A stretch of DNA of 64,000 nucleotides from Protea cynaroides. Lineage: Eukaryota; Streptophyta; Magnoliopsida; Proteales; Proteaceae. Shown here piece after piece: positions 44,390 through 54,394 of this stretch. Position numbers and translations under genes: made by a program. The DNA is taken from contig CM053269.1 in the NCBI GenBank assembly GCA_028583415.1, positions 42,149,016 to 42,213,015 of the forward strand, written 5' to 3'. Numbering within the stretch: the first letter of the stretch is position 1; every line of letters begins with the position of its first letter. The notes under the pieces were generated by a model. It was not told where the DNA came from, made no database searches, and saw only the letters and a list, made by a program, of their open reading frames with translations.

Positions 44390-44860
44390 CGTGCTTGATT
44401 GTCAATTGAGTGACCCACTTCTGCGACTTGTTGGTTATTAGGTTGATAGATCGTTGTAGGGCCAGAAGATGAACTACAACTTCCACTATTGGCAGAGTCT
44501 GTATCTGTACCTCCATCGAGACTTCCAATAGCATGAGACTGATCGAAAAGATTAGACCGAGAAATCTCTTTCTAAAGTATGGCGCTTTTTCGTTTGAGAT
44601 TTCGGATCAGATTGTCATTCTGAAAGTGTGATTGCTTTTTCATGCTTTTGTTGAGCATGCTACACCACATCTTTTGGAAAGAGTTGGGACAGGATTTGGA
44701 AGCCATAGTAGCAATGACTGATATTGGCATCATAGAGTAAACCCAACCATTTGTGGAAGTTTGAAGGTTCAAATAGTTGCAGAAATTTTGGGAAGAATAT
44801 GGAAGGAGCTGAAATCGAATTTCTGAAAGAAGCTTGAGTCATTGATTTTGATTGTGGTTT
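44390..44860 (-). pseudogene. Possible captured gene fragment in the solo LTR
   Basis: Minus strand reads MTQASFRNSISAPSIFFPKF in one frame and, in another from 44772, FQNDNLIRNLKRKSAIL, a TAG, then KEISRSNLFDQSHAIGSLDG and a Ser-rich stretch. Codon-like structure over about 450 bases with one stop and a frame change suggests a decayed coding fragment. It is flanked on both sides by ggtaagc, so it may be an insert in the LTR. Protein family not recognised. Confidence 0.3.
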
Positions 44861-45437
44861 TAATTTGCATTAAGGTAAGCAAGCTCTTTTTTCTTTTCTT
44901 GTGATGTTAAAACTCTTGCATGTAAAGATTCCTTGAGGTTCAGCAAGTTGAAGATCTGAAATGACCTATCAATGGCAGAATATCTTCATGAAGAAGAAGA
45001 TGATCATAAAATGATGTTGTGTTTGATAGGAATGTTAATTAAATATAATTAAAACTGAACAATAATTGGATATGTTTCCGGTAACTCAATTCAAGTTCGT
45101 CTCTGACTTTGTATTGTATTTATAGGATTTGATACAAGAATCCCATCTCCTTATCTCATGGGGTGCTAATTGGTAACGTACAGATCTCATGGAGAAATAA
45201 TAGGTAATCAATCTTGACTTTGTTCACATTCAGTAGCAGCTTGCTGGTGTCCCTTCAGGTTAGGAACTCCTGCAATAGGCAGCTACCCTCATGGAACTTT
45301 TTTACACTACTCTCTTCCTTCGAAAAAGTAGGGATTCCCGGGCAATTCTAATATTCCTTTGACAAGGGGGCGGAACGCCCACTCAGTCCCTCTAGTGGGG
45401 TGGGCGCCGGCCGATCTTTCGGCCAGATCCCCCTAAA

Positions 45438-45470
45438 AACCGTACGTGCGGGTCTCCCCGCATGCGGCTC
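45438..45470 (-). ncRNA. Group II intron domain V-like hairpin (fragment)
   Basis: Minus strand reads GAGCCGCATGCGGGGAGACC followed by CGCACGTACGGTT, the conserved domain V fold with GAGCCG at the 5' side and CGTACGGTT at the 3' side. A catalytic-core remnant of an organelle intron, without its host gene. Confidence 0.75.
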
Positions 45471-46003
45471 GTTAGCTGGATCAATGTCACCTCCAGGTGG
45501 AAACGAGCTGGTCTTTCGGATGTCAATCTCTTAGAGGCTGTGAGCAGCTACACCCGTTTTCTTGCTCCCTTTTCGGGTTCTTTCGAAAGAACCATCAAAG
45601 GGGGGCTATTTCTCTGACGCCGTGAGAGCCGAGACCTGGCTCTGCTATTCTGCCCCCAGCCCGGCTGAGGAAGAGTTATGGGGAGTAAAACACAAAAATA
45701 TGCTGATTCGGGCCGGGCATACTATATTTAATGATTAACAAATTCAAGCTGCGCTAAATCCCCTTTTTTTTTACAGTGTTATTGTAGAGAATCCCTGCCC
45801 TGTTTTTATCGAGACGGAGTCAACTGAACACAAACTATACCGCCTGGCGCGAGGCAACAATGCTCGACTAGGAGAATAGGAAAGACTTGGCGCTCTTGAG
45901 CCGTGCCTTCGTTCCGGCTATAGTCCATGAGGCAAATAGAGCTTTTGCACATTTTCGTTAATCCACGAACAAGATCTATATAGACACATAGATCCATGGA
46001 TCC

Positions 46004-46090
46004 ATAGAACCAATGGGCGATGCTTGGTTACAATTCCAAATCCGTTATTATATGTTTGCTCTAGTTTTTGTTGTTTTTGATGTTGAAACG
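46004..46090 (+). pseudogene. ndhC: Plastid ndhC fragment
   Basis: Encodes IEPMGDAWLQFQIRYYMFAL and VFVVFDVET, matching the middle of NdhC, a membrane subunit of the plastid NADH dehydrogenase-like complex. Similarity stops sharply after the codon for Thr at 46090. About 29 of roughly 120 residues remain, so it is a non-functional transferred fragment. Confidence 0.85.
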
Positions 46091-46299
46091 GCCCTTCATC
46101 TCTTTGTATTTACATATTCTATTCTATTTTTTCACTTCCTCCTATGTGCTATGTGACTTTCTAGAGCCATCTAAGTGATGTGCGCGATACTCTCTCATGG
46201 AGAAATAATAGGTAACCAATCTCACCTCTTTATCTCATGGAATGATAATGGATAATTTACAGATGTCATGGAGGAATAAAAGGTAACCTACAGATTTAC

Positions 46300-47090
46300 A
46301 AGAGGTGTCATCTAGTAGGACTCTTATTTGAATTCAAAATATATTGGGTTGTTTCATTATCTACTGTATTATTGCATTTGAGAGAATCAGTCTTTGTGAT
46401 ATGCTTGGGTGATTGCAAATCTTCTGTGATCTTATCATCCCCTCTCAAACGAACCAGACAACTCTGAACTGTGAATTTGCCTATGAGTCTACTGAACCAC
46501 TGGGTTGGCAAGGGTTTGGTGAGAATATCAACAAGTTGATCTTTGGTGGAGAGAAGACAAACCTCCAATTCCTTGGCAATGACCTTTTCACGGACAAAAT
46601 GAAAGTCAAGCGCAACATGTTTGATGCGAGCATGGAACCGAGGATTAGTCGCCAAGTATGTGGCCCCAAGGTTATTGCACTAAAGGATTGGAAGGATGGA
46701 GGAGTTGAACCAAAGTTCCCGCAATAGCTGTTGCAGCCATGTGATCTCAGCAGTGGCATTGGCAAGACCACGATATTCAGACTCAATGCTTGAACGAGCA
46801 ATGGTGGACTGTTTCTTGAAACTCTAAGAGATGAGTTTGGGTCCCAAAAAAATGCAGTACCCATTTGTGCACCGTTGGTCATCAGGACAACCCGCCCAAT
46901 CCGCATCAGAGTATGCCTGTAGTGTCAATTGTGATGTGCGTCAAAGATGTAGGCCAAAGCACAGGGTATGTTTAAAATAGCGTAAGATGCACTTCACAGC
47001 CTACCAATGGTCTTCAGGAAGGTTTTGCATGAACTGACAGACCTTGTTCATAGCGAACCCAATTTCAACTCTGGTCAATGGAGCATACTA
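46300..47090 (-). pseudogene. Copia-4 RNase H
   Basis: In different frames on the minus strand: QAYSDADWAG-like text near 46920, a broken middle, then TNPRFHARIKHVALDFHFVR and LSTKDQLVDILTKPLP in the open part 46655-46308. The order and C-terminal motif are copia RNase H; stops and shifts inactivate it. Confidence 0.85.
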
Positions 47091-48032
47091 TAGAGCACCA
47101 ACGACACTGCGATAGTATGTAAAATCACCATACGGAGCGCCACTCTTGGCTGTAAGTTCGACCCCAATAGCAGCAGGAGTCGAGACACCCTTAGCACCAT
47201 CCATTTTGGTGCGTACAAGGAGATCACGAATATATTTCCCTTGAGAAAGAAATAAACCCTCAGGAGTAGGAGTCGCTTCAACACCCAAAAATTAATGAAG
47301 AGGACCAAGATCTCGTAACTTGAACATAAAATTGAGATCATTGATGAGTTTGGTGATCTGAACCGAATCACTTCTAGTGACTATAATGTCGTCCACATAT
47401 ACTAGGATAAAAGTAGTGTGACCTTTACTCAATCGAAGGAAGAGAGATGAATCGGATTTGGCACTGTAAAGATCTCATGGTAAGTAAGTCTTGGCTAAGT
47501 CTAGAAAACCACGCCCATGTAGCATGTTTAAGACCATAAAAAGCTCTGTGAAGTTTACAGACACTCTGTGATTGGGTAGGATCAACAAAGCCAGGGGGTT
47601 GTGTCATGGACACCTCTTCTTGTAAAATGCCATGAAGGAAGGCATTATGGACGTTAAGTTGACGAAGTTCCCAGCCTCTGGAGAGGGCGATTGTAAGGAC
47701 TGTACGTATAGCTAACGGTTTTACCACAGGACTGAACATCTCACCATGAGTCCTTCTGTCTGATTGAACCCCTTCGCAACCAAGTGAGCCTTGTGTCGTT
47801 TAATGGTACCATTCGGGTGTTGTTTTATTTTAAAGACCCATTTACACCCAATGAGATTTTTATTTGGCGGTAAAGGCACAAGAGACCATGTCCCACTCTG
47901 TAAAAGGGCATTAAACTCAATCATCATGGCTTCATGCCAGGCAGCAAACTTGTTAGCCTTAGCGAAGCAACTCGGTTCTAGTTGGGATGTTGGAGAACCA
48001 GGAAGTGGATGACGAGTCACCGAGTAAGCCAC
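47091..48032 (-). pseudogene. Copia-4 reverse transcriptase
   Basis: Minus 48032-47721 gives LPPNKNLIGCKWVFKIKQHP and LVAKGFNQTEG. 47739-47425 gives FSPVVKPLAIRTVLTIALSR, LHGILQEEVSMTQPPGFVDP and KLHRAFYGLKHATWAWF. YVDDIIVTRSD-like coding lies near 47390 and FLSQGKYIRDLLVRTKMDGA at 47250-47190. The frames change at least three times. Confidence 0.9.
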
Positions 48033-48641
48033 GTAGTCAGTGTACTAGGCTGGTTTCCTCATTCTCAAACTCCTTCTAGTGGAGATAGGCGGTGAGGAGG
48101 TCACAGTAACATTAACACTAGGCGGGTCTGCAGGCATGGAGGATGAATTGATGTCCACGGGTTCTTGGAGAGGTGATGTTGGTGATGGGGGCTGCATGCG
48201 AGGATCAGTGTAGATGCCGAGCTGAAGAGGTGTGATAGATGGAGAGCCCAAGCTGCCAGATGGAGAAACTACTTGAGTGGGCGGTGGAGTTGTCGATTGG
48301 GGAGCCCATAAAGGCCCAGTAGTGACACAATGTTGAGGTTGACCAACCTGTGGTATAATAGAGCTCGCTGGGGATGGAGCTGCACCCTGGCATTGGGTTG
48401 CCGTGGGAACCTACTGCTAGAATGGAAAAACAGCTTTGTTAAATAGTACATTCCTTGATATATAGACACGACCACTTGGGATGTGAAGGCATTGGTATCC
48501 ACAATGACACAGACTGTATCCAATGAAAACACATGGGATAGAGCATGGTTGCATTTTATTTGCATTGTAGGGCCTCATAAGAGGGTAACATAAGCACCCA
48601 TAAACTTTGAGTAGGTTGTAGTCAGGCCTTCTATGAAACAG

Positions 48642-49298
48642 TCATTCCCAAGGAGACTTGGAATCTGTAGACATCCTGTTAATCAAAAAAATTGCAGAGG
48701 TGAAAACATCAACACAGTAGGTAAGAGGGACCATAGCATTGTAGAGCATAGTGAGACCAGTTTTGACAATATGTCGATGTTTTTGTTCAGCACGACCATT
48801 CTGCTCATGAGTGTGAGGGTAGGTGATTCGATGGAGAATACCATTAGTTTCTAGAAATTTTGAAACCAAACGATATTCTCCACCCCAATCGGTTTGCATG
48901 GCCTTAATTGGTCGTTCAAAAAAAATTTCCACCTGCCATTTAAAAGATTGAAAAATAGGAAGAACATCAGATTTGTGAACCATGGGAAATAGCCATATGT
49001 ACTTGCTAAAATTGTCAATAAAACTCACATAAAAACGATGACCATTAAGAGAGGGAATAGGGGACGGACCCCAAACATTTGAATGTATTAACTTTAAAGG
49101 ATGCAGTGAAATAGACTCAGACAAATGAAAAGGTAATTTATGTGATTTCCCTAAAGGACAAGATGAACAGAATAACATTTTTGTGACCCCATTGACAATC
49201 ACTTTATTTGATGCTAGTATATGTCTGAGAATAGCTGGTGAAGGGTGTCTTAAGCATTGATGCCAGGTGTCAATGGCTGCACGTTCACCAATGAACAC
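48642..49298 (-). pseudogene. Copia-4 integrase
   Basis: An open stretch of 218 codons with the pre-integrase HQCLRHPSPAILRHIL block, CSSCPLGKSHKLPF, FIDNFSKYIWLFPM (a catalytic-region Asp is present as FIDN where D-D is common), MQTDWGGEYR and HTHEQNGRAEQKHRHIV. The C-part continues in broken frames to 48045. The most intact domain of this element. Confidence 0.88.
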
Positions 49299-49599
49299 TT
49301 GAGGAAATGGAGATGCTGATGAGCGGGGGAAATGACTATCAAGATGATATAAACCACCATCAAGGTTGCCTCTGAGTAGGACCTTCCTCGAGGATTGATC
49401 CTTAATTATACAAAAGAGGGATGAAATTTCAAAATAACATTATTGAAACACTAAGCAGATTTTTCGAAATGGAAGGAACATGAAGGATATTTTTCAAATT
49501 TAATGTACGGCTAGTAGTTAAAATTTTTGAATGTCCAATGTGATGGATATGCAAACCTTGTCCATTGCCGACTTGAACATGATTGTTGTTGTGATATTT

Positions 49600-50664
49600 C
49601 GAACGGGCGGAAAGATTTCCCAAATCAGCAGTGATATGATCAGTGGCACCGGAGTCAGGATACCATGCATCTAGATGAAGAGAATGAATGGTGGCAGCAG
49701 TGTAAGCCGAATGCGGAGACGACTAGCCTTGGTAAGAATTGTCAAACCTATAGTAACAAGTGATGGCGATATGACCCATACGATTGTAGACTTGGCATGT
49801 TGGTTTGTTTTTGCTAGTCCTCCTAAGTAAGAACGCCTAGTCCACAAGCTCTGCCATAGTGGTAGGAGGGTTGTCTATTGGGAGCAGAAAAATTAGTTGG
49901 GCGACCTTGTCTTGGTCAGCCAGAATAAGTAGTAGCTAGATTTGCTTCAAGAACATTAACTGATAGAGTGGTTTGTTCCAATCTGATTCCGTGACTGAGC
50001 AAAAGTCCATGTAGATCATTGAGACTAAGAGGTTCAGATCTGGTGAAGATGGCTGTGACAAATGCCTCCCACTCTGGTCCTAGGCCAACTAGGATATGTA
50101 GAATAAGATCCAACGCAGGAATCAGATTGTTGACAGCTACGAGGTTGTCGGCAATAGATTTCATCCGTTGAAAAAATAAAGTGATTGACTGAGATTTCTT
50201 TTTCTCAGTTTGAAGCTGGAGCCGCAGTTGCATGATGCGGGATCTTGAATGACTGTCAAATAGAGTCTCAAGGGATAGCTAGAGTGCTGCAGAAGATGTG
50301 CAATTGATAACCTGGCTAAGAACAGACTCAGAGAGAGATGAGAGAATCCATCCAAGGAGTAACTGATCTTGGCTTATCCAAGAGGCATATGCAAGACTGT
50401 TGATCAGCAAAGCAGCAGGTGGAGTTGCTGTAGATTCTTCAGAGGGAGACGTCACAGAAAGGGGCGTTGGTGATAGCCCATTAGTTGATGGCCACGGTTT
50501 AAGGGAAGTAGTTGTGACTTCCATAGCAAATAATTATGTTGATCAAGTCGAACCGACACATTGTGACTGAACTTGGGAGAAGACAGAGATGGAGAAGATG
50601 CAATGAGGGAAGTCGTGTTTAAAGAAGACATTGTATTGACGTCTGTCATTAGCTCTGATACCAT
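49600..50664 (-). pseudogene. Copia-4 gag and protease
   Basis: The gag frame opens at the LTR/PBS junction (MVSELMTDVNTMSSLN), reads VRLDQHNYLLWKSQLLPL, then shifts frame. 50233-49916 gives MQLRLQLQTEKKKSQSITLF and the gag core. The knuckle near 49800-49750 reads CQVYNRMGHIAITCYY, second Cys changed to Tyr. The protease site PDSGATDHIT near 49665 is intact. Confidence 0.85.
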
Positions 50665-50994
50665 AAAACTGAACAATAATTGGATATGTTTTCAGTAACT
50701 CAATTTAAGTTCCGTCTCTGACTTTGTATTGTATTTATAGGATTTGATACAAGAATCTCATCTCCTTATCTCATGGAGTGGTAATTGGTAACGTACAGAT
50801 CTCATGGAGGAATAAAAGGTAATCTAAAGATTTACAAGAGGTGTCATCTAGTAGGACTCTTATTTGAATTCAAAATATATTGGACCGTTTCAATATCCAC
50901 TGTATTATTGCATTTGAGAGAATCAGTCTTTGTGATATGCTTGGGTGATTGCAAATCTTCTGTGATCTTATCAAAATCTTATGTGATCTTATCA
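50664..50994 (-). repeat. Copia-4 5' LTR (right)
   Basis: 331 bp with TATAAATA on the minus strand at 50732-50739. Its outer edge carries a 21-bp near-duplicate (..ctgtgatcttatcaaaatcttatgtgatcttatca), so this LTR is 21 bp longer there than the left one. Confidence 0.92.
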
Positions 50995-51046
50995 ATAATC
51001 AACTAAGTTTGAGTTGAGTAATAAGATTCATAATCGAAGTTTTCAC

Positions 51047-51354
51047 TCTAAAATTTGAGTGGAAGTTAGAAATAGGAGTAATTTTACCCAACTTCACTCT
51101 CATTCAGTCAAAAACTAGTTTCTGAGTTTTAGTGCCTGTACGGATGCAAATCTCGAGCTGTCTGGTTACAGGGAGCAAATCCTCTGCCCGCTGCCAAGGG
51201 CCGGTTTCACCGCCCACCCCCTGTAGCAACCCCCGGCCCTTAGCGGCGGTGGACTCCCCGCGTGAGACAGACCACCTTCCAAAAAGGTTCTATATGCAAA
51301 CTACCAAGGCTACATAAAATTACTCCTATTTCTAACTTCCACTCAAATTTTAGA
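51047..51354. mobile_element. 308-bp MITE with ~40-bp inverted ends
   Basis: Ends tctaaaatttgagtggaagt (left) and its reverse complement at the right, extended to ttagaaataggagtaatttta, nearly perfect over 40 bp. The centre is GC-rich (51150-51260: ccgctgccaagggccggttt). No clear duplicate. Lies in the Del-like LTR next to Copia-4. Confidence 0.8.
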
Positions 51355-53009
51355 TTTTTTTGAAAGTGTTTGGTAATTTTTCTTTTCCCACCATTCAATA
51401 ATATTGAATAGAGAAAGACGTTCTACAGACATAAGAGGGGGATTTTAGGGAAATATGGATACATAAAATTTGGAGTTTGGGCATTCATAAAGAATTTGAT
51501 GGGAACAATGCTATTGTCTTGTTTAGGTAATATTTACATGATCAAGATGCTTAGAAATATATATTTTCAAATACTAGGCAGATGTGAGTAACTCTCACTT
51601 ATTAATAGTGCAATTGTGTTTGTGAATGAATGATTTAGATCTTCTGAGTGAACCAATTTGCATTATTTATTGCAAGCGTAATAAGATGAACGCCATCAAA
51701 TGAGCATGAACATGGATTTTTGGATGATTGATGTCTTTTGAACTGTTAAGCCTTATTAGTTGCAAATGTGATAACATGAATGTTATTGAATAAGCATAAA
51801 CATAGATGCTGATATGTATTAAGTGGTTACATGAATTGTGTATCACCATCATCATGGGGGAAGGAATAATAAACTTACCCAAAAGGAGTTTCTTTCGTAG
51901 GAATAACTTACCAGGGGTACCCAAGCAAGAGTGGGTGTTGGATGGTGATCCAAAACCCCCTAACACACACATGTGACCTGCACGTATGGTTTTGGGTAAG
52001 TTTTGCCCAACTTTAGAGTTTGTATTTCTTAACAACGAATTGGAGCCTAAAAACAAATTTGGGACACCTTCCTAGCACTTACAATAATGAAAAGGGAAAC
52101 AACCGATTGGAGTTGCAAGCATGGTTGAAGGTTACTCGTCTAAGAAGTGGATAATTGTGGTGTTCATTGTAATAGTGGATGACCCGGATTCATTATGAAA
52201 ATGGGATTTTCAAGCTTGTTTGTACACACGTTTGTCATGGACCTTCAAAACCAAATGGTTGTGTGATATACATATCTGTGGCATCTCAGATTCTGATTTA
52301 TTAAAATGGTTGACTTTGATGCTTGAATTGCAATTGTATTTGCTAGTATGTGAGTTTTTACTCATTGAATTTTAGCTCACCCATCAGAATGATGATATTT
52401 TAGATGAACCCGAGCTATGTGAACCTAGACAGAATGAGAATATGCAAGATGAAATAAGAGAGAAGGATTATTTTTGCCCCGAACATACTCACTGTAGGAA
52501 CAAGTCTTAACCTACTTATGGACAGCTATCTTTTGTGATATATCTGTTGGAATATCAAACTTGTGGATGAGAATGATAGTATTATTTTGGCAAATGTAAT
52601 TATGTAAATTCCACGAGATCATTTTATGAAATTAAATTTTATCGGATGTTCGTCTCAGACATTTGTCAATAAAAATGATACTTGAAAGATGGTAGAAATG
52701 AAAGAGTATGTACATAGTGATGGTAGACTTGTAAAGACTCAACTTGGAAGTTTTATTTCCATAATCATGTGGGATGTGCCAGTTTTTTATTTTGTGAATG
52801 AAATAGCATGGTTGTGGCATCAATGGATTAAGTATTTACCACCAGTTTTAATTACTTGCCTTAACATTGGATTAGGGGAATTTGACATGGATTTATAAGT
52901 ATGAAATAATTATGGAACCCCACAGCTTAGACTAGAGTATTATGCCACATTAGTGGCGTGCTCCTGAAGGGCTGATCCATTCCTTCATCCAAGGTTTGGG
53001 GTTGTTACA

Positions 53010-54394
53010 ATTTCTCTGGAGGAGGAACTCCAAGATAGGGAGAGATAAAATCAAAGCACAACAAACAGTAAAATTATGCCTAGGAATATTTGAACTGAAT
53101 TAGACAATCTTATGCCAATGATCTTTATGGGATTTTGATCTAATAAATATTGATTACTTGTCAAAATTAACCAATAAAAATTGGATCTATCCATGGTAAG
53201 AGAAATGAAAACACTTTCAACCAATGATTTAGTATTCAACTCAAGAAAATCTTATTCCAACTAAATGGGATCAACTACGAATACCCTTTTTCTATATTCA
53301 ACCAATGAATTAGTATATTTAAGACAAATCATTTTATGTAATTACATGTTTGAATGGCATGTTAAAGCTTGTGTTGCCTTTGTAAAACTGTTCCACAAAC
53401 GAAAAAAAAATCAATTTTTTGTTTCATTAAATTGATCTTTACCGGATTTGCCAAATGCCCCCAAGTGATGTTCTTTGGTGTTTTTTCATTCCCGCAGCAC
53501 GGAAGAACAGAAGAAACATTCCCACAAGCGTAGCCAAATGCAACTAAATGAATTGTTTCTATTTTTATTCTTTCACCAAATCAAAGCCTCTTGACATTTA
53601 GCAAATTGTAAACGCGAGTTATATTTTCAAGTAAAATATAGGATTCATATGCTTTGCTCTAATAATTGTTGCATGGAAAAATTCCTATCAAAATAAAAAG
53701 ACAAAATGCTTAGTCACACCTTATGAATAGTTAAAATACTTAATTAATAGCAAGATAACACCACGGTATTATATAATATGTAATCGATTTCATATCTATG
53801 GTAAATCGGTGCAATATCGTACCATACCAATTACATAAACAGTATCATTTTTGCAACTATTATTGTACTAATTAGTAAACCATAATATCAATTTTGGTAT
53901 AGATGGTACAATACCGGTACCATTTTATCACCCGTGAAAGTGCGATTCGTGTAGACTGGGTGGCTCAAGGTCACTAACTTCAGTCTCAGAGGGCCGTACA
54001 TGGTTCTGGTTTGGTTAGCTAACGGACTACATACATTGAGAAGAGAATCGGGTGTCTTGTATGCCAATTGATACACTTGTAATTGGGTACATATAGAGAA
54101 AGAAAATTGATTCATGATTTTTTGGCTACCCATATATGGATATTTTTATATTGGGTCCAATCAGTCTCACTCCATAATTGATTCTATTCATTGGTTCCTA
54201 AATAATTTGCAATGCATAAATAACAATCAGTCCATAATCAATCTCATGCTAATCGAGGAGATTTAAAAAGTTCTTAACCGATCTCTAATAGTCACTGCAA
54301 CAACAACGAAACCTTATCCCAACTTAATGTGATCAGCTACATAGATTCTTACCTACCGATCAGTTTTATTCAAGGTCATACCTGAAATAAGGTT
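53010..54394. other. Intergenic
   Basis: No gene. Includes the dispersed repeat 53985-54285. From about 54300, the text accttatcccaacttaatgtgatcagctac resembles a short element widely scattered in plant genomes; a relic of similar text lies at 53257-53280. Confidence 0.6.
53985..54285. repeat. Dispersed repeat, copy 2
   Basis: Collinear with 15275-15560 on the same strand. Confidence 0.75.

Larger units (their letters stand above)
45335..46110. other. Organelle-derived DNA inserted in the Copia-4 LTR
   Basis: G+C-richer text with two organelle hallmarks: a group II intron domain V-like hairpin (minus, 45438-45470) and a plastid ndhC fragment (plus, 46004-46090). The intervening text (for example caagctgcgctaaat and the region 45800-46000) reads like plant mitochondrial DNA. 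A plastid piece beside a mitochondrial intron suggests a mitochondrial genome that already held plastid DNA. Outer limits lie between 45215 and 46190. Confidence 0.75.
45050..46437 (-). repeat. Copia-4 3' LTR (left), interrupted
   Basis: LTR sequence at 45050-45214 and about 46190-46437, separated by foreign DNA. The word tctcatggagaaataatagg is present on both sides of the insert (45186 and 46193), either a long target duplication or an older tandem repeat of the LTR. TATAAATA at 45117-45124 (minus). Confidence 0.88.
45050..50994 (-). mobile_element. Copia-4: Ty1/copia (Ale/Retrofit-like)
   Basis: Minus-strand element with a perfect 5-bp duplicate ataat (45045-45049 and 50995-50999). Right (5') LTR 50664-50994, left (3') LTR 45050-46437 including an organelle insert. 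PBS TGGTATCAGAGC at 50652-50663 (minus), PPT TTTGAGAGGGGA at 46438-46449 (minus). LTRs start TGATAAGATCACA and end TTTTA (TG/TA). Gag, protease, integrase, RT and RNase H are in order but broken. RNase H ends in FHARIKHVALDFHFVR, close to Copia-2, suggesting one lineage. Confidence 0.94.
43364..53009 (+). mobile_element. Del/Tekay-like gypsy solo LTR, split by Copia-4
   Basis: Starts TGTGATACCCCAGG and ends GGGGTTGTTACA, the edge pattern of Del/Tekay chromovirus LTRs. Near its 3' third it reads ttttactcattgaattttagctcaccc (52357-52383), like the conserved TACTCA..GCTCACCC segment of these LTRs. Without Copia-4 (45050-50994) it is about 3.7 kb. No gag-pol and no second LTR, so a solo LTR. Flanks cattc and atttc are not a clean duplicate. 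A MITE and a possible gene fragment lie inside. Confidence 0.65.

Noticed and set aside
43364..53009. Clean target duplication for the Del-like LTR
   Set aside because: cattc and atttc agree at only 3 of 5 positions, so I do not claim it.
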